From contig JAKSGN010000037.1 of assembly GCA_024180945.1 (NCBI GenBank), forward strand, positions 1,989,501 to 2,053,500: a stretch of DNA of 64,000 nucleotides. Direction: 5' to 3'. The DNA is from Macrophomina tecta (Eukaryota > Ascomycota > Dothideomycetes > Botryosphaeriales > Botryosphaeriaceae). The position numbers were made by a program, and so were the translations under genes. The notes under the pieces are model-generated. The model was not told where the DNA came from, did no database searches, and saw only the letters and a program-made list of their open reading frames with translations. Below, one piece after another: positions 1 to 12,087 of the stretch (its first letter is position 1; each line of letters begins with the position of its first letter).

Positions 1-332
1 TACTATATATAGATATATGCTACTATTTTAGTATTTTTTATTTTCTTTAGCTATCTCTCTAATCATTCTATCTCCGCGTACACCTTATCCCCTATATAAG
101 TTAGCTAGAGAAGCTACTAAAAAAACCTATACTTTCTATACGTTATTACTAGGTCGTACTTATAATTCTTTTATAAATAATAACTATACTTCCTAGAGTC
201 TATACTTATAAAATACTTAGAACCCAATGACTAATACACGCTATAAGAAGAAGGTATCTCTTAATATTTATATAAAATAGACTCCGCTAGGTTTTATTAA
301 TGCTTAGTAGAATTAGTAGTAGTCCTAGCCAT
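1..332 (-). pseudogene. RIPed antisense zinc-cluster gene of gypsy element 0 (partial)
   Basis: This is an antisense reading frame that starts with ATG at 332-330, about 70 bp from a palindrome next to the LTR. It matches in position the antisense genes of gypsy-A and gypsy-B. The frame now contains stops, all of which could come from CAA/CAG/TGG by RIP. Reading TAT and TAC as mutated TGT and TGC gives six cysteine positions spaced C-x2-C-x6-C-x8-C-x2-C-x6-C followed by Asp. This fits the fungal Zn2Cys6 consensus and ends in the same C-D pair as gypsy-A. The rest of the gene lies outside the window. The alignment by position and the cysteine pattern are seen; the function as a DNA-binding protein is inferred from the family pattern. 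Confidence 0.6.
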
Positions 333-402
333 TATTAGTACACTACGCGCGCGACCGGGAAATACGGGTATACGAGGACTTTATACCCACTAAGCCACGG
401 AA

Positions 403-419
403 TTCTTCGGGCCAAAGAA
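403..419. promoter_or_regulatory. Palindrome next to polypurine tract, element 0
   Basis: The sequence TTCTTCGGGCCAAAGAA is a palindrome with one G-to-A change that RIP explains. It sits 18 bp before the LTR start, followed by a purine tract (about 424-434). It corresponds to ATCTTCGGGCCGAAGAT in gypsy-A and gypsy-B. The outermost pair is T/A here and A/T there, so both arms changed together. It lies about 70 bp upstream of the antisense ATG. Confidence 0.6.
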
Positions 420-437
420 CCCTAAAAGGGGGAATAG

Positions 438-904
438 TATTACGGCATAGCCTCTATAGAATAGAAAATAGGTAGAATAAGAGAATAAAGCGGGGCGTAG
501 ATACGCGCCGTAGAAAGATCTATAAAGAGAGTTACGTAGATTATATAATGCTAAGTATTAATCTATATACTCTCGCCTAGGTAAATATAGATTAAATAGA
601 TTAAACCTCTTTAATCTCTATAATCTATCTTCTATAGAAATAGATTAATAGAATTAATACTAGATTATAGATCTCTTCTACTTATATATAAACTACACTC
701 CTTAGATAGCTTTAACCTTCGTGGTCAACTTTAACAATAGAATTTAGACTCTATTGGTAACACGGCCTTCGCACGCAGTGCTTAGTCCTATTACGTGTTC
801 GACTTGCTCTCACCCTCTTCTTGTACCCACTTAAGGAAACCCTTCGACAGGTTTTCTCCCTCTTTGGTGTTTGGATCCTTAGAGGCAGAGGCCCGCTCGT
901 TACA
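438..904 (+). repeat. 3' LTR of gypsy element 0, mosaic RIP
   Basis: This LTR starts TATTAC (RIPed TGTTAC) and ends CTCGTTACA. It is related to the gypsy-A LTR but longer (467 against 436 bp). The left 280 bp are heavily RIPed. From about 718 onward the sequence is close to the intact gypsy-A LTR, with only a few CA-to-TA changes. The rest of the element lies to the left of the window. Confidence 0.8.
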
Positions 905-937
905 CCTCCGCCCGCCCCCTTTCTGCCTTTTAGCTAG

Positions 938-1420
938 ATGCTGAATGTGTATATGCATCGTGGCCGCTCCAAATCAAGCGAGGACGTGATACTTGCCTCA
1001 ACGCCCTCAGCCAAGCAGCGTCCAATGTCACGACCTGCCTCCGCCAGCACGCGCCGAGAAGACTCGCATGGCATTGAGCATTCATCCATGGCCAGCTCTA
1101 ATAACGCTACGATGAACGGAACAGACATCAAGAACCACAAGAACGATGGACCAAAGCTTGACTGGGAGAAATTCCCCAAGTCCGGCTTCAGCATCCGGCA
1201 CTGGCCTGCGACATCCGACGAGTCATCGAAGAAGCGTAAGCGTGGGGCCGATCGACTGCCAGTGTGCTGGGCCAGCGGCTGCAAGCCGTCCACGCCGGCC
1301 TCCGCTTCGGGGCCTCACTACGGCTCGAGCGGCTGGTTGCAGCACGCCATATCGTGGTCGGGAATACTTCCTATTGGCTGAAGCAGCGGCCAAAAAAAAA
1401 GTCTGAGCATCGCATTGGTC
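938..1420 (+). pseudogene. Unrecognised gene fragment with frame change
   Basis: This region has balanced base composition and is not RIPed. One frame (938-1381) gives a Ser/Lys/Arg-rich stretch with a run SSKKRKRG resembling a nuclear localisation signal. From about 1252 a second frame reads as well-formed protein (VLGQRLQAVHAGLRFGASLR and following, ending at a Lys-rich run near 1400). The change of frame suggests an indel or an unrecognised intron. I do not recognise the family. It could be a host gene fragment captured between transposons, or chance open frame. Confidence 0.3.
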
Positions 1421-1425
1421 ACTTC

Positions 1426-1761
1426 TTATTGAACTAACCTTCGTAACGGTTGGTGAGCTGAGATGGAGGAGGAGGCGGAGGAGGCGGTTCGGAATCCCTG
1501 TGCTGATGCTCTCGTTGGAAGTTGACGGACGGCGACTTCTTCAAGGGTAGGGTGTGCACTTGCGGGTTCGTTGTCGGCATTCGCCCTGGTGGACGGCCCA
1601 CCGCTGCTGGGGGCTTCCATACCCTCGCGGTACTTTTTCTCGACTTGGGCGTGCGGCGTGCGCGTGCTGCTCTCGACTACGCCAAGCTCCATGGTGGTGC
1701 TGGCTGGGGAGTTCTGGGGCGAGGACCAGAAGACTTCCCAAGGCTTACTGTGCTGCCTCAT
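1426..1761 (-). pseudogene. Fragment with bHLH-like basic region
   Basis: The minus-strand frame contains TPHAQVEKKYREG. This has the H-x3-E-x2-Y-R pattern of the basic region of fungal SREBP-like basic helix-loop-helix factors (His, Glu and Arg contact the E-box; Tyr precedes the Arg). The helix-loop-helix that should follow is not in frame: the reading goes into Ser/Pro/Gly-rich sequence after REG. A possible splice donor GTATGG lies right there. It is either a broken bHLH gene or a chance resemblance of about 13 residues. Nothing around it supports an intact gene. Confidence 0.35.
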
Positions 1762-1930
1762 TCCTTTGCCAGTGGATGTAGCAGGCTTAGCTCTGTCGCT
1801 TCCTCCGCTGGTCGAGGAGGCGACGCTGTTCGAGATGGATGAGCTGACGCTCCAGCGACTTCTTCCTGGCTACCGGATCGGGAGGTGGAGGGGAGGGCTC
1901 CGAATGGATCTTGGACTTCTATATTAAGGA

Positions 1931-2909
1931 CGCCGCGAAATTGTTCCCAGCCCTCTATGGAAAAGTACTACCGGGTATGCTAGCCTGTATTGAAGACGCC
2001 TTCTGCGGTTCCTCTTAGCTGCTTATGTAGGGCTCCGAAAATCCCGACTGGGCCGGTTTGTCGGGAGATAGTTTGGCTGGCCGTACTTTACTTCCGCAGT
2101 CGTTTGGATGGGAGCCCGGATCGTGCGAGAAGGTTGGTGGTATACTATCTTATGGGAACTAATCTTGGCAAAACTACTAGTTGTCGAAAATATTAAAGGT
2201 AGAGTCGTGGCTTATCGAGAGATTTTGTTGAGGAATTTTTGAAGATAAAGAGCTGGCGACTATATTTTCTACCGCTCTTTTAACGCCAGCAATAACTGAC
2301 CGGCCTATAGGGGATTACTTTGTAGTACCCGTTCTTAAGCCACGCTACCCTTAGGCAAGGTGATTTATATAGTATAGCGGCTGTCGGATTCTGTGGTACT
2401 TTTTGGGTGAGGTTGGTACTAGCAAGTTTGTTTAGTTTCCGCCTTCGTATTGAATGAGAGCTATTTGATATATGCTAAATATATGAGACTGCGAGTACCG
2501 ATACTTGTTGCCGAAAGAATATTCGAGTAACTGCTTGCGTAGTCTTTGGTGGCTGAGGTCTTTGAGGAGGAGGTGGTAAATCTTATAATATACGCCTTGT
2601 TGCTTTGTTGTTTGTTAGTCTTACGAAATATATCTGCTAATTTCCGTTAGGAACGGGAGAGGGTTGCGGTAGCTACGAAAAAATGCAAACCTAATCTACT
2701 ATATTTTGCGATCTGGACGCTAATATGTATGGTCGCTAGCTGATTACTAATACTGCCCCTTTTGGCCTGGTAGTAAGTTTATAGTTTGCTGCCTTTGGTG
2801 GCCTGCTGATCTCCGCCTGGTAGCGGGTATTCGCTACGGCCGCACGCCTCTTGTAGCTGGCGCTATTTATATGGGCTACGTGACTGTTATATACCCCAAA
2901 AATAGCCCC
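1931..2909. other. Gene-free stretch with strand-asymmetric RIP
   Basis: No gene is recognisable. The plus strand keeps abundant TG (about nine in 2761-2820) but has almost no CA. The mutation therefore appears to have hit cytosines of only one strand. This contrasts with the retrotransposon copies on either side, where both CA and TG are lost. Confidence 0.6.
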
Positions 2910-3695
2910 TGTTAGAAGAATAATTTGTAAATTTAACCGAAAGCTGAGACTAATAGTTATCCGAAAGCTGGGGTAGATAACTAAAATCTACTATCGATAA
3001 CCGAGAGCTAGATAGGTAATCGAAAGAGCCGGCGTAGCTAAGAAATAGGAGCGCTTTCTATAAAAAAGCATATAAAATCTATATAAATTATAGGCTTAGC
3101 TACATAAGGTTCTCGACTAAATTCGGCAAATGGCTAAATATAAAGAAAGAGAATAAAAGGGCCCTAAAAAGTATTTAGCTTATAGCTATATTAAAATAAG
3201 TAGTATAACAGCTTAATTAATAATATAAGAATTAATTAAAAAATAAGTTAATCTTATATTTAAAAAGAATAGCTATAGAGTAGTCTTTTATTCTCTTCTA
3301 AATAGACTATACTTAGTAAAAGCTAAATATATATAATTAATCTAATAACTAGTATTAGTATTTTTTAATAAAAGTTATTTTATAATTATATTAGTTTTTT
3401 TTCTAGAAATCTTATTTAGATTTAAGGGATTAATCTCTAGATAGATATAAAATATCTAGAAGTAAGCCTAGCTTAGACCCTAGAAGTTATCTACTAGACT
3501 AGATATAGCCTAGTACGGGCCCTAATTCTTAGTTTTTCTAGTTTTCTAGCTATAAAGTCCTTGGATTTAGCCTAAATCTAAAAAGACTAGGCTATAGACT
3601 TTTAGTAAAGACTATTTTAAATAATTTTACTTTTAAAATTCTTAGTTAGGAGTTTTATTTCTTAGTAATCTTAGAATAGAGTATTATTTATAATA
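2910..3695 (+). repeat. RIPed relic containing the 3' part of the family-C LTR
   Basis: About 3330-3695 matches the right half of the family-C LTR at 33598-34395 and 35714-36509, including the pyrimidine-rich stretch near 3525-3550 and the end GTATTATTTATAATA. The left part does not clearly align. A TGTTAG at 2910 is a possible start but no target duplication was found. The intervening 3696-3766 bases hold nothing recognisable. Confidence 0.5.
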
Positions 3696-3771
3696 GTTTA
3701 GTAGAGTAGTTCTTAAAAAACTAGTTTATACTTATAAGACTAATTTTACTATACTAAAGCTTTTAGCTTAG

Positions 3772-4205
3772 TATTACAGCGTAGTCTCTATAGTATAGGA
3801 AATAAGAAAGGAAGAAACATTCTATAAAAAATTCTAAAGAAAAGAGGGGATTACGTAGCTTAGTATATAAGTATTAAAGAATAGACCCACTAAGCCCTTA
3901 CGAGCCGGGCTTATAATAGCTTACCTTAAGCCCTCTAGAGCTAGGCTCGTAATAGTACTACTAGATTATATATACTTTTCTACTTATATATAAACTATAC
4001 TTCTTAGATAGCTTTAACCTTCGTAGTTAACTTTAATAATAATCTAGTATATTATTAGTAATACAGCCTTCGCACGTAGTACTTAGTTTTATTATATATT
4101 TAACTTGCTCTTACCCTCTTCTTATACCTACTTAAGAAAACCCTTTAATAGGTTTTCTTTCTCTTTAGTATTTAGATTCTTAGAGGTAGAGGCTCATTTA
4201 TTATA
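3772..4205 (+). repeat. 5' LTR of gypsy-A copy 2
   Basis: It starts TATTAC (RIPed TGTTAC) and ends TTATA (RIPed TTACA). It is followed by CTTTAACTACTATT, the RIPed form of the primer-binding region CTTTGACCACCATC of the intact copy. Confidence 0.9.
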
Positions 4206-4296
4206 CTTTAACTACTATTCTTATAAGGAGAGAAAGACTCTAAGATTAAGTCTTATTAGATAAGATATTACTCCCTAACGAGTTTAGAAAATAGTA

Positions 4297-6104
4297 ATAG
4301 TACTAGAATTCTAGATAGAAATCGACCCGGCTAAGAGTTAGGTTTAGAATACCTAGGAACTAGCTTAGCCCGCGTAGTAAACGAAGCCTACTAGAGCTAA
4401 GCTTTTATAGCTTATTAAGGAGCTAAAGGCTTAGAACGCTCGACTATTCGAGTATATAATAAAGCGAAGCACTACTAAGATTAAAGTAGTAGTACTTAAG
4501 AAGTTTAATAGAAATAGAAAGAAGCTCTAATTTTTTCTACTTTAAATATAACGCTACCTCTAGTTTAATTAAGCGTAATTTAATAGTAATGCTAAGGAAG
4601 TACTCTTTATATTAACCTATCTTAGAGAAATAATAGAGGTATAAATAGAACTATATCTTTACGACTATCTAGCTAACGAATACTCTCTTAAGAAGAGACG
4701 AGAAAAGACTAAGAAAATCTTTAGTATCTATATAGAATTTATAAATAACCTTAGGGCTATTTTTAATAATTAAGATAAAGTCCGTAAAGCCTCTAATAAT
4801 ATTATAACTATTAAATAACTAGAATCTATAGCTATCTACGCGACTAAGTTCTAATAGCTTATAGCCTATCTTAAATAGTTAGATAAGACTTTCTACAACC
4901 TCTTCTATAAAGGTCTAAAGAAGAAAGTTAAGAAGAAATAATTATCTATAAATACTTATCTATTTTTTAGAAAATAGTAGACTTTACGTCTTAGATTAAC
5001 GGTTATATATACGAATAGAAGATAGGTTCTTAATAAGCTAATACCTTAAAGCCTCGCCGTAAAAGAATAATCCTTAAAGGCGGAGATACTATAGCCCTTA
5101 ATATAACTAACCGATAGAATTTTAATAATAATCGAAATAATAATAAGAAACCCAAAGAACCTAATCTAAACTAGATAGATAAGTAGAAATAGCGCTATAA
5201 GAATTAACTTTATATTACCTATAGTAGTAATAAGTACTTCTCTTTTAAGTACCTATAGAACCCTTATAATAAGAAAAAAGAAAAGTAGACCTCGAGCACT
5301 TAGTATAAAGTATTAGTTATATTCTACTAAGATAACTATAATACGCTATACTAGATAGTCTATTATAACGATAACTATTAGACATACTAAAGTAGTAAGA
5401 ATATATTAGAATAATATTTCTATAAACTATAATAATTTGGTATAATAACTAGGAATAAAGAAGTTATTAAGGCTAATAATATTATTAATAGCTTTTTCTT
5501 AGACGAGGAGCTTATAAATAGTAAAACTAGAGAACTATATAACTTAATAGATAGTAAAGTAGAAGCTATACTAAATTCTATAATTCTTTTAAAACTCGAG
5601 TGCCTTATAGCTAAGTATAGAATTAGCGTAGAGATAATAAATAAGAGCAATTAACTCATCTAGGTAATTTAGATTTTCTACGAGAGAGGGTTAGCCCTTA
5701 TAGTATTATAGATATAGTGCTAAGGGACCCTCTAGAAAACCTAAATTAAATAAGATAAAAAGAAGTATAAACTTATTATTACGAAGAAAACCACGCTCGT
5801 AATACTTTATTATTAAGAAATAACTACTTAATAGTAAGTAGACTATAACTTTCTTTAAGAATTAGTAAAGATTCTTTATTAATATAGTATGGTAACTATT
5901 TAGAACCGTACGCTTTAGTAGATATTAAATAAGAAACTTAACTAGCTAGCTTTCTAATACTAGGTGCGAAAGAATATAGTCTACTAGCGAAAATAGTTAT
6001 ATACTAATAAATAAACTAACTAAAAGCAAGTATACCTTTAAGTTAATAAATAGAAAGACTATATATATAGTAAAGTCTACGGCTATCTAAAGCTAAAAAA
6101 CTAG
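4297..6104 (+). pseudogene. gag: RIPed gag of gypsy-A copy 2
   Basis: It aligns with the intact gag at 43715-45535. The start codon is now ATA at 4297. The shift heptamer AAAAAAC followed directly by TAG is preserved at 6095-6104. Many CAG/CAA/TGG codons have become stops and Cys codons TAT/TAC. Enough remains around 5210-5250 to recognise the zinc-knuckle segment. Confidence 0.85.
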
Positions 6105-9100
6105 ACGGCCCTATAGTATTAAAATTAATCTAGGGGCTATAGTATAGGTCCCTTTATATAGTATTACGTATATTAGAAACGGAAACACTTATTAAAAAGA
6201 AACTTTAAAAATAATTTAAGATTACTAGAGTTTTATAAAGACGTAAGATCTTAATACTAGTTAATAGCGGATTAAGTAGAGACTTTATCTATAATAAGCT
6301 AGTATAGAAATTAAATATTTCTTATTAAAAAAAGAAAGAACTCTACTTTCTTAGCGAATTTAACGAAAGAAATGCCGACTATAGAGAAAAATAGATACAT
6401 ATTAAAATAAAAGAAATCTTATTAGAAATTAATAGATACCTTAATTAGATTACCCTTAACGTCTAAAAAATTTTAGAATATAATATTATTCTTAGAATAT
6501 CTTAGCTTAGGACTCGTAACCCCCTTATTAACTAGGCGAGCGATATACTCTTTCTATAATAGAATATCTAGGATATTATTAAAAACCCTAAGAGTAGTTA
6601 TAAGAATATTAAATAAGAAGTACTAGATATTTTCTAAGAATATATCTTTAGTATAAGACGGAAAGTAGCTAGTATAAGGCCTAAATATAGTAACTATATA
6701 AATAACTCTAATAGTAGTATAAGTTAGAACTAGAACTATAATATAGAAGGCGAAGCCTTCTCGGTAAAATATAATTCTACTATAGAAATAAGCCCTACTA
6801 AGCGAAATAATACCCTCGAATTATTAGAAGAAACGTAAGACTTAAATAATAGTATAAGGCCTAGTATTAGTAGTATTAATAGTAACCTTAAGAAAGGCCT
6901 AAGATAAAACTAGAACTATAGTATACGAGACGCCGCCTTTTTAGTAAAATATAGCGTCTTAAGCGGAGTAAGCCCTATTAAGTTAAGTATTTCCAAAGAT
7001 TAGATATAATACTTATTATAAAAGACTATGCAGAGAAAGCGTAAGTCTAAGAATAAGACTTTATAGAAGTAATTAGTAGCTCTAAAACCTTTCGTAGACG
7101 TCTAGATAATCTTAAGAGAGATATTTAGACGTATATAATACTAAGAATAATAGATCTATCTTATATATATTAAACCCTTACCGGTAGTATAATAGAGAGT
7201 ACTAGCTAGGACCTAATAAAAAAGACTAAAAAATAAAGACTATCTAACTTCTATTAGAGGGAATAATCCTATAAGAATTAAAAGAGAATAATATAGTAGT
7301 TTAGAGATATAGTAATAACTATAAGAAATATCTCTAATACTAAAAATAGAAACAGTACCCGATAAGTATTAGAACTTAGTTACTATTTACTAAGAAAGAG
7401 AAGAGGAAGACCTACCTAAATATTAACTATAAAATTATAAGATTTCGCTTAAGCTAGGAACAAAACTAGCTTATAAGCCTATTTACTTTTTATTAAAGAA
7501 GAAAATAGAGGCTTTAAAGAAATATATTAAGAAGAATCTTAAATAAGAATATATTTAACTATTAACGTTATTAGCTAGATATCTAATTCTCTTTATTTCT
7601 AAGAAAAATAGTAAGTTACGCCTCTACGTCGACTATTAATAACTTAATAATATTATAATTAGGAACTAATATCTACTTTTATATATTAATAAGCTCTAGA
7701 ATAAATTAGAAAATATAAAGTACTTTATAAAGCTAGATCTTTAGAACGAATACTACCTAGTTAGAATTAAAAAAGAAAAAGAATAGAAAATAGCCTTTTA
7801 TATAAGACTAGAACTATACGAGTATATAATTATACTATTCGGGCTTACTAATGCGCTAATAATCTTTTAGAATTTTATTAATAATATGTTATATAAATAC
7901 TTAGATATCTTCTATATAGCTTATCTCGACGATATTCTTATCTTTTCGAAAACCCTTAAGAAATATAAGAAGTATATTAGAAAGGTCCTAGAGATACTTT
8001 AAATAAAGAATCTTACTATTATACCTAATAAGTACTTCTAGTATACCTAGAAAGTAGAATTCTTAGGCTTTATTATTATTTCTAAATATATTAGTATAAA
8101 TAACTCGAAACTAGATTCTATTAGAGAATAGCTAGTACTAAAAATAATTAAGAAAGTATATTTCTTTCTTAGATTTATAAACTTCTATAGAAAGTTTATC
8201 TAGAATTATTTAAAGATTATAAAATCTTTAATATAACTTACTTAAAAGAAGTATAGCTTCTAATAGAAAGACGATTAGTAGTAAGCCTTTAATTTACTAA
8301 AGAGAATATTTTACGAAGCACCTGTTCTGGAAATATAGAACCCCAATAAACTAATTAAAGTAGAAACTAATATATTAGAATTCGCCCTAGAAGTATACCT
8401 TAGCTAATCTAACAATAAAAATAGATAGTATCTAATTATATTTTATTTAAGAAAGTTTACTCCGGTAGAGCTTAACTACGATATTTATAATAAAAAGCTC
8501 TTAGCTATCGTCTTAGTATTTAAGTACTAAAGATACTACCTAGAAGAAGCCAACTAGTAAATAATAGTATATTATAACTATTAGAATCTTACGCACTTTA
8601 TTATAACTAAGAAGCTAAACTAATAATAAATTTACTAGTTATAAGAATTAATATTCTATAACTTTAAGATTATATATAAAAAAAATATAAATAACACCGC
8701 TACTAATATACTTAGTAGAAGAATAGACTATATAAAAGAAAGAATTAAGCCGTAACCTATAGTATTATAATAGATAAGCGATAAATCGCTTATTCTTATT
8801 AGATAATCTTTTCTAATACTTCGTATTAAGTTAAACCCGTAGTATTAGAAGATCTAAGAAGTATATACTTAGAACTTTTTCGTATAGAAACTCTTAGCGC
8901 TTAAGAACGACCCGTATATTACTTAAGATAGAAAAAGAATGCTTCTCTTTAAAGAATTAATTTATATCTCGATAAGACTACGAGAAGTACTTATTAAAAA
9001 TATATATATAGTACCTATATATAGATATTAGAATATTAATAGAATAACTAAGAGAATTATGCGAAACTTCTACTTTCTAGAATTATAGAAGATAGCCTAG

Positions 9101-10290
9101 CGTATAGTCTTATAATATAATCTTTATATCCGAAGTAAAGCTATAATATATACTCTATACGAATATCTTTAACCCCTAGAAATTCTAGAATAACTATAGT
9201 AATAGATTATACTAGACTTTATTATAAAGCTATTAAGGTCTAGAGATCTACTTATAGAAGTTAAGTTTAACTTAATTCTAGTCTTTATTAATAGACTTAC
9301 GAAGTACGCCTACTTCTTACCCTACCTTAAGGTATTAAATATAGAATAGCTAGCCTATACGTTTTTCTAATATATCTTCGCGGACTACGGAATGCCAGAA
9401 GTATTAGTTTTAAATAGAAATAAGCTAATAAGATTAGAATTTTAGTAAATACTTATACGCTAACTTAGAGTAAAGAATAAACTCTCTATAATAGTATACA
9501 CGTAAACTAATAGCTAGATAGAACGGATAAACTAGACTCTTAAATAATACCTCTACTATTATATTAACTATTTATAGAATAACTAGGCTATATAGCTATC
9601 TACGATATAATTCTCCTATAATAGCGCTAAATAAGAGTTAACTAACGTATCCCTATTCTTTACTAACTATAGGTTTAAACTAGACGCGTATAGAAAAGCT
9701 ATTTTAAGTAGAAAATTAGTCTAGAAAGACGTTCTTAAGGCCGAGTAGCTAAGAGAATTATATAAAGCTATTAGTCTCGACTTTAAATATATACGAATTA
9801 TAATATCTAAATACTATAATAAACGGTACTAGGCGGTACCGAACCTTAAAAGGGGAGATAAAGTATATCTCCTTATAAAGAATATTAAATTAAAACAACT
9901 AAGCGATAAATTAGGTTTTAAGAAAATTAATCTATTTAAAATTATAGAAAAACTTAGAGAAGTTACGTATTAACTTAAATTATTAACTTATAGATAAATT
10001 TTATCTTTTATATAGTAATACTCGAGCTAGTACTAGAAAATACTACTATCCTAGAAATATAAAAAGAAATTATACTAGAAAACCCTAATATCGAAAAAAA
10101 CTAGTACCTAGTTAAGAAAATCCTAGACTATAAGTAGTTTAGTTATTAGCTTAAATATCTTATTAAATAGAAAGGATACGGGAACGAAGATAACTAATAA
10201 ATACTAAAGAATAATATATATCTAGACCTAGTTATAGAATTTTATTACTAAAATCCTAATCTTTTACGGGGATAAGGTCGTCCCTAAATA
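6105..10290 (+). pseudogene. pol: RIPed pol of gypsy-A copy 2
   Basis: The order matches the intact element: protease relic near 6265, reverse transcriptase near 7450-8050 with the YLDD box region around 7919-7932, RNase H near 8360-8700, integrase near 8990-9700 and chromodomain near 10110-10260. The frame is destroyed by CpA-to-TpA changes on both strands. It is not expressed as a protein. Confidence 0.85.
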
Positions 10291-10980
10291 AGAATAACGA
10301 AAAACCTTTAAGAACTAGCGAATTCGTTATAAACTAAGATAAACGAGTAAGATTTATAGGCTTAGAAGAACGCGGAGACCTTATATTTAATATAGGTTTT
10401 CCGATAGAACCGGCACGATTAGCCTATGACGTAGTAGGATTTACCGACTCGTAACATAGCTGTTTTAACGAGGACCGACCCTTAGAACTCTTAGGGTTAG
10501 AAAGATTTCTAGGTAAACTAGACGCCTCGGCCTTCTTTAACTCCTCTAATAATATAAACCCTTACTGAATTATCTTAGACCTATGCTTTTAAAGAAAGCG
10601 GCGCTATTTACGTAGACGTACTAACTTCTCTAAAGTAGTATCTTCCTTGGTAGTGATACGATTAAACTCTTAGTCTAAACGATCTACTACGAAAATTAGT
10701 TAAGAGAATAAAATAAAATAATATAATATCTATAACCTAAGGTACTTACTTCTATAATATTATAACCCGTGCGACGCGTCTTTAAGCAGGCGCTATAAAT
10801 AGAGGGATTATTCTCTAAGATAAAGTATATAGTATAATACTCTAGGTAGTAAGTATAAGAAATTATCTCTATACCGTCCCGGAGAATACGGCACAATAAG
10901 TCCTAATAATATATTATAGTACAATATGGCCGCTTAGTAGAAGGCTTAAAACTATTAGTAAAAGAATATTTAGGCGGTAT
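10240..10980 (-). pseudogene. RIPed antisense zinc-cluster gene of gypsy-A copy 2
   Basis: The start codon position (10980-10978) is now ATA. A minus-strand stretch at 10696-10896 still reads RILRDGIEIISYTYYLEYY and on to ACLKTRRTGYN. This is the intact protein's RILRDGVEMIPCTHCLEHH...ACLKARRTGCD with Cys and His changed to Tyr, as RIP predicts. The antisense gene was therefore already part of the element before this copy was mutated. Confidence 0.8.
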
Positions 10981-11083
10981 AATAAGAATCTATAACGAGA
11001 AATAATATAGAAACCCTACGAAACGAAAAGATATAGCCACGTAAGAAAAATTTTCGGGCCGAAGATTCTAAAAAGGGGGATAG

Positions 11084-11517
11084 TATTACGGCGTAGCCTC
11101 TATAGTATAGAAAATAAGAAAGAAAGAAACGTTCTACGAAAAATTCTAAAGAAAAAAGGGGATTACGTAGCTTAGTATATAAGTACTAAAGAACGGACCT
11201 ACTAAGTTCTTATAAGCTAAGCTTATAACAGCTTACCTCGAGCCCTCTAGAGCTAGGCTTATAATAGTACTACTAGATTATATATACTTTTCTACTTATA
11301 TATAAACTATACTCCTTAGATAGCTTTGACCTTTATAGTTAACTTTAATAATAATCTAATATATTATTAGTAATACAGCCTTCGCACGTAGTACTTAGTT
11401 TTATTATATATTTAACTTGCTCTTACCCTCTTCTTATATCTACTTAAGGAAATCCTTTAATAGGTTTTCTTCCTCTTTAGTATTTAGATTCTTAGAGGTA
11501 GAGGCCCGCCTATTATA
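11084..11517 (+). repeat. 3' LTR of gypsy-A copy 2
   Basis: It starts TATTAC after the tract AAAAAGGGGGATAG and ends TTATA at 11517. It is followed by CTTAG, the target duplication. The palindrome before it is RIPed (TTTTCGGGCCGAAGATT near 11050-11067). Confidence 0.9.
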
Positions 11518-11522
11518 CTTAG

Positions 11523-12080
11523 GCTAGCTTTAAAATAGCTTTTAAAAATCTTATTTAGCTAGCTTATTTCTCTAGATTTAAATACTAGCTTATAAAATTT
11601 AATAAAATACTTTATAAATAACTTATTTACTTAGTATAGCTTATATAGCTTATACTAAGTTTTTTTTTTATATATAGGGGTTGCTAAAAGATAAACATAG
11701 TTAATTTAATAAATACTAAGTAGTTATACTAATTATATTACTACTAGTTTATATTTATAGCTATAGCTAACGTACTACCTTATTTCTAAACTAGTTATAG
11801 ACTATAAAGAATTTTATAGCTTTAGTATAACTAATATAGTCTACTATAAGCTTTATTTATACTTAGAAGATATAAGGTTTTAGCTTATCTCTATTACCTA
11901 AAAATTTAGTAAGAGGACTAAGTTTTAGTAGACTAATCTTACTTTTATATTAGTTAACTAGTGTTTTGGGGCTTATCTTCTAATAACTTACTAGAAGTTG
12001 CGATAATAGTTGTATTATCTTTCTCTAGCTAATCTACCTTGCGTGCTAAGGAGGTGATTTGAGTTATTATCTATTATAGT
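11523..12080. other. A+T-rich RIPed intergenic sequence
   Basis: No gene or family was recognised. Sequence quality changes near 11960, after which G+C rises and TG dinucleotides reappear on the plus strand. Confidence 0.5.
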
Positions 12081-12087
12081 AACTGTA

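Larger units (their letters stand above)
3772..11517 (+). mobile_element. Gypsy-A copy 2: full-length RIPed chromodomain Ty3/gypsy
   Basis: This is a complete insertion of 7746 bp between perfect 5-bp duplications CTTAG (3767-3771 and 11518-11522). It aligns collinearly with the intact copy at 43188-50945, but nearly all CA and TG have become TA, so every frame is full of stops. LTRs are 434 bp each. Gag, Pol and the antisense gene are present as relics. It shows that RIP acted on this family before or independently of the arrival of the intact copy. Confidence 0.93.
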
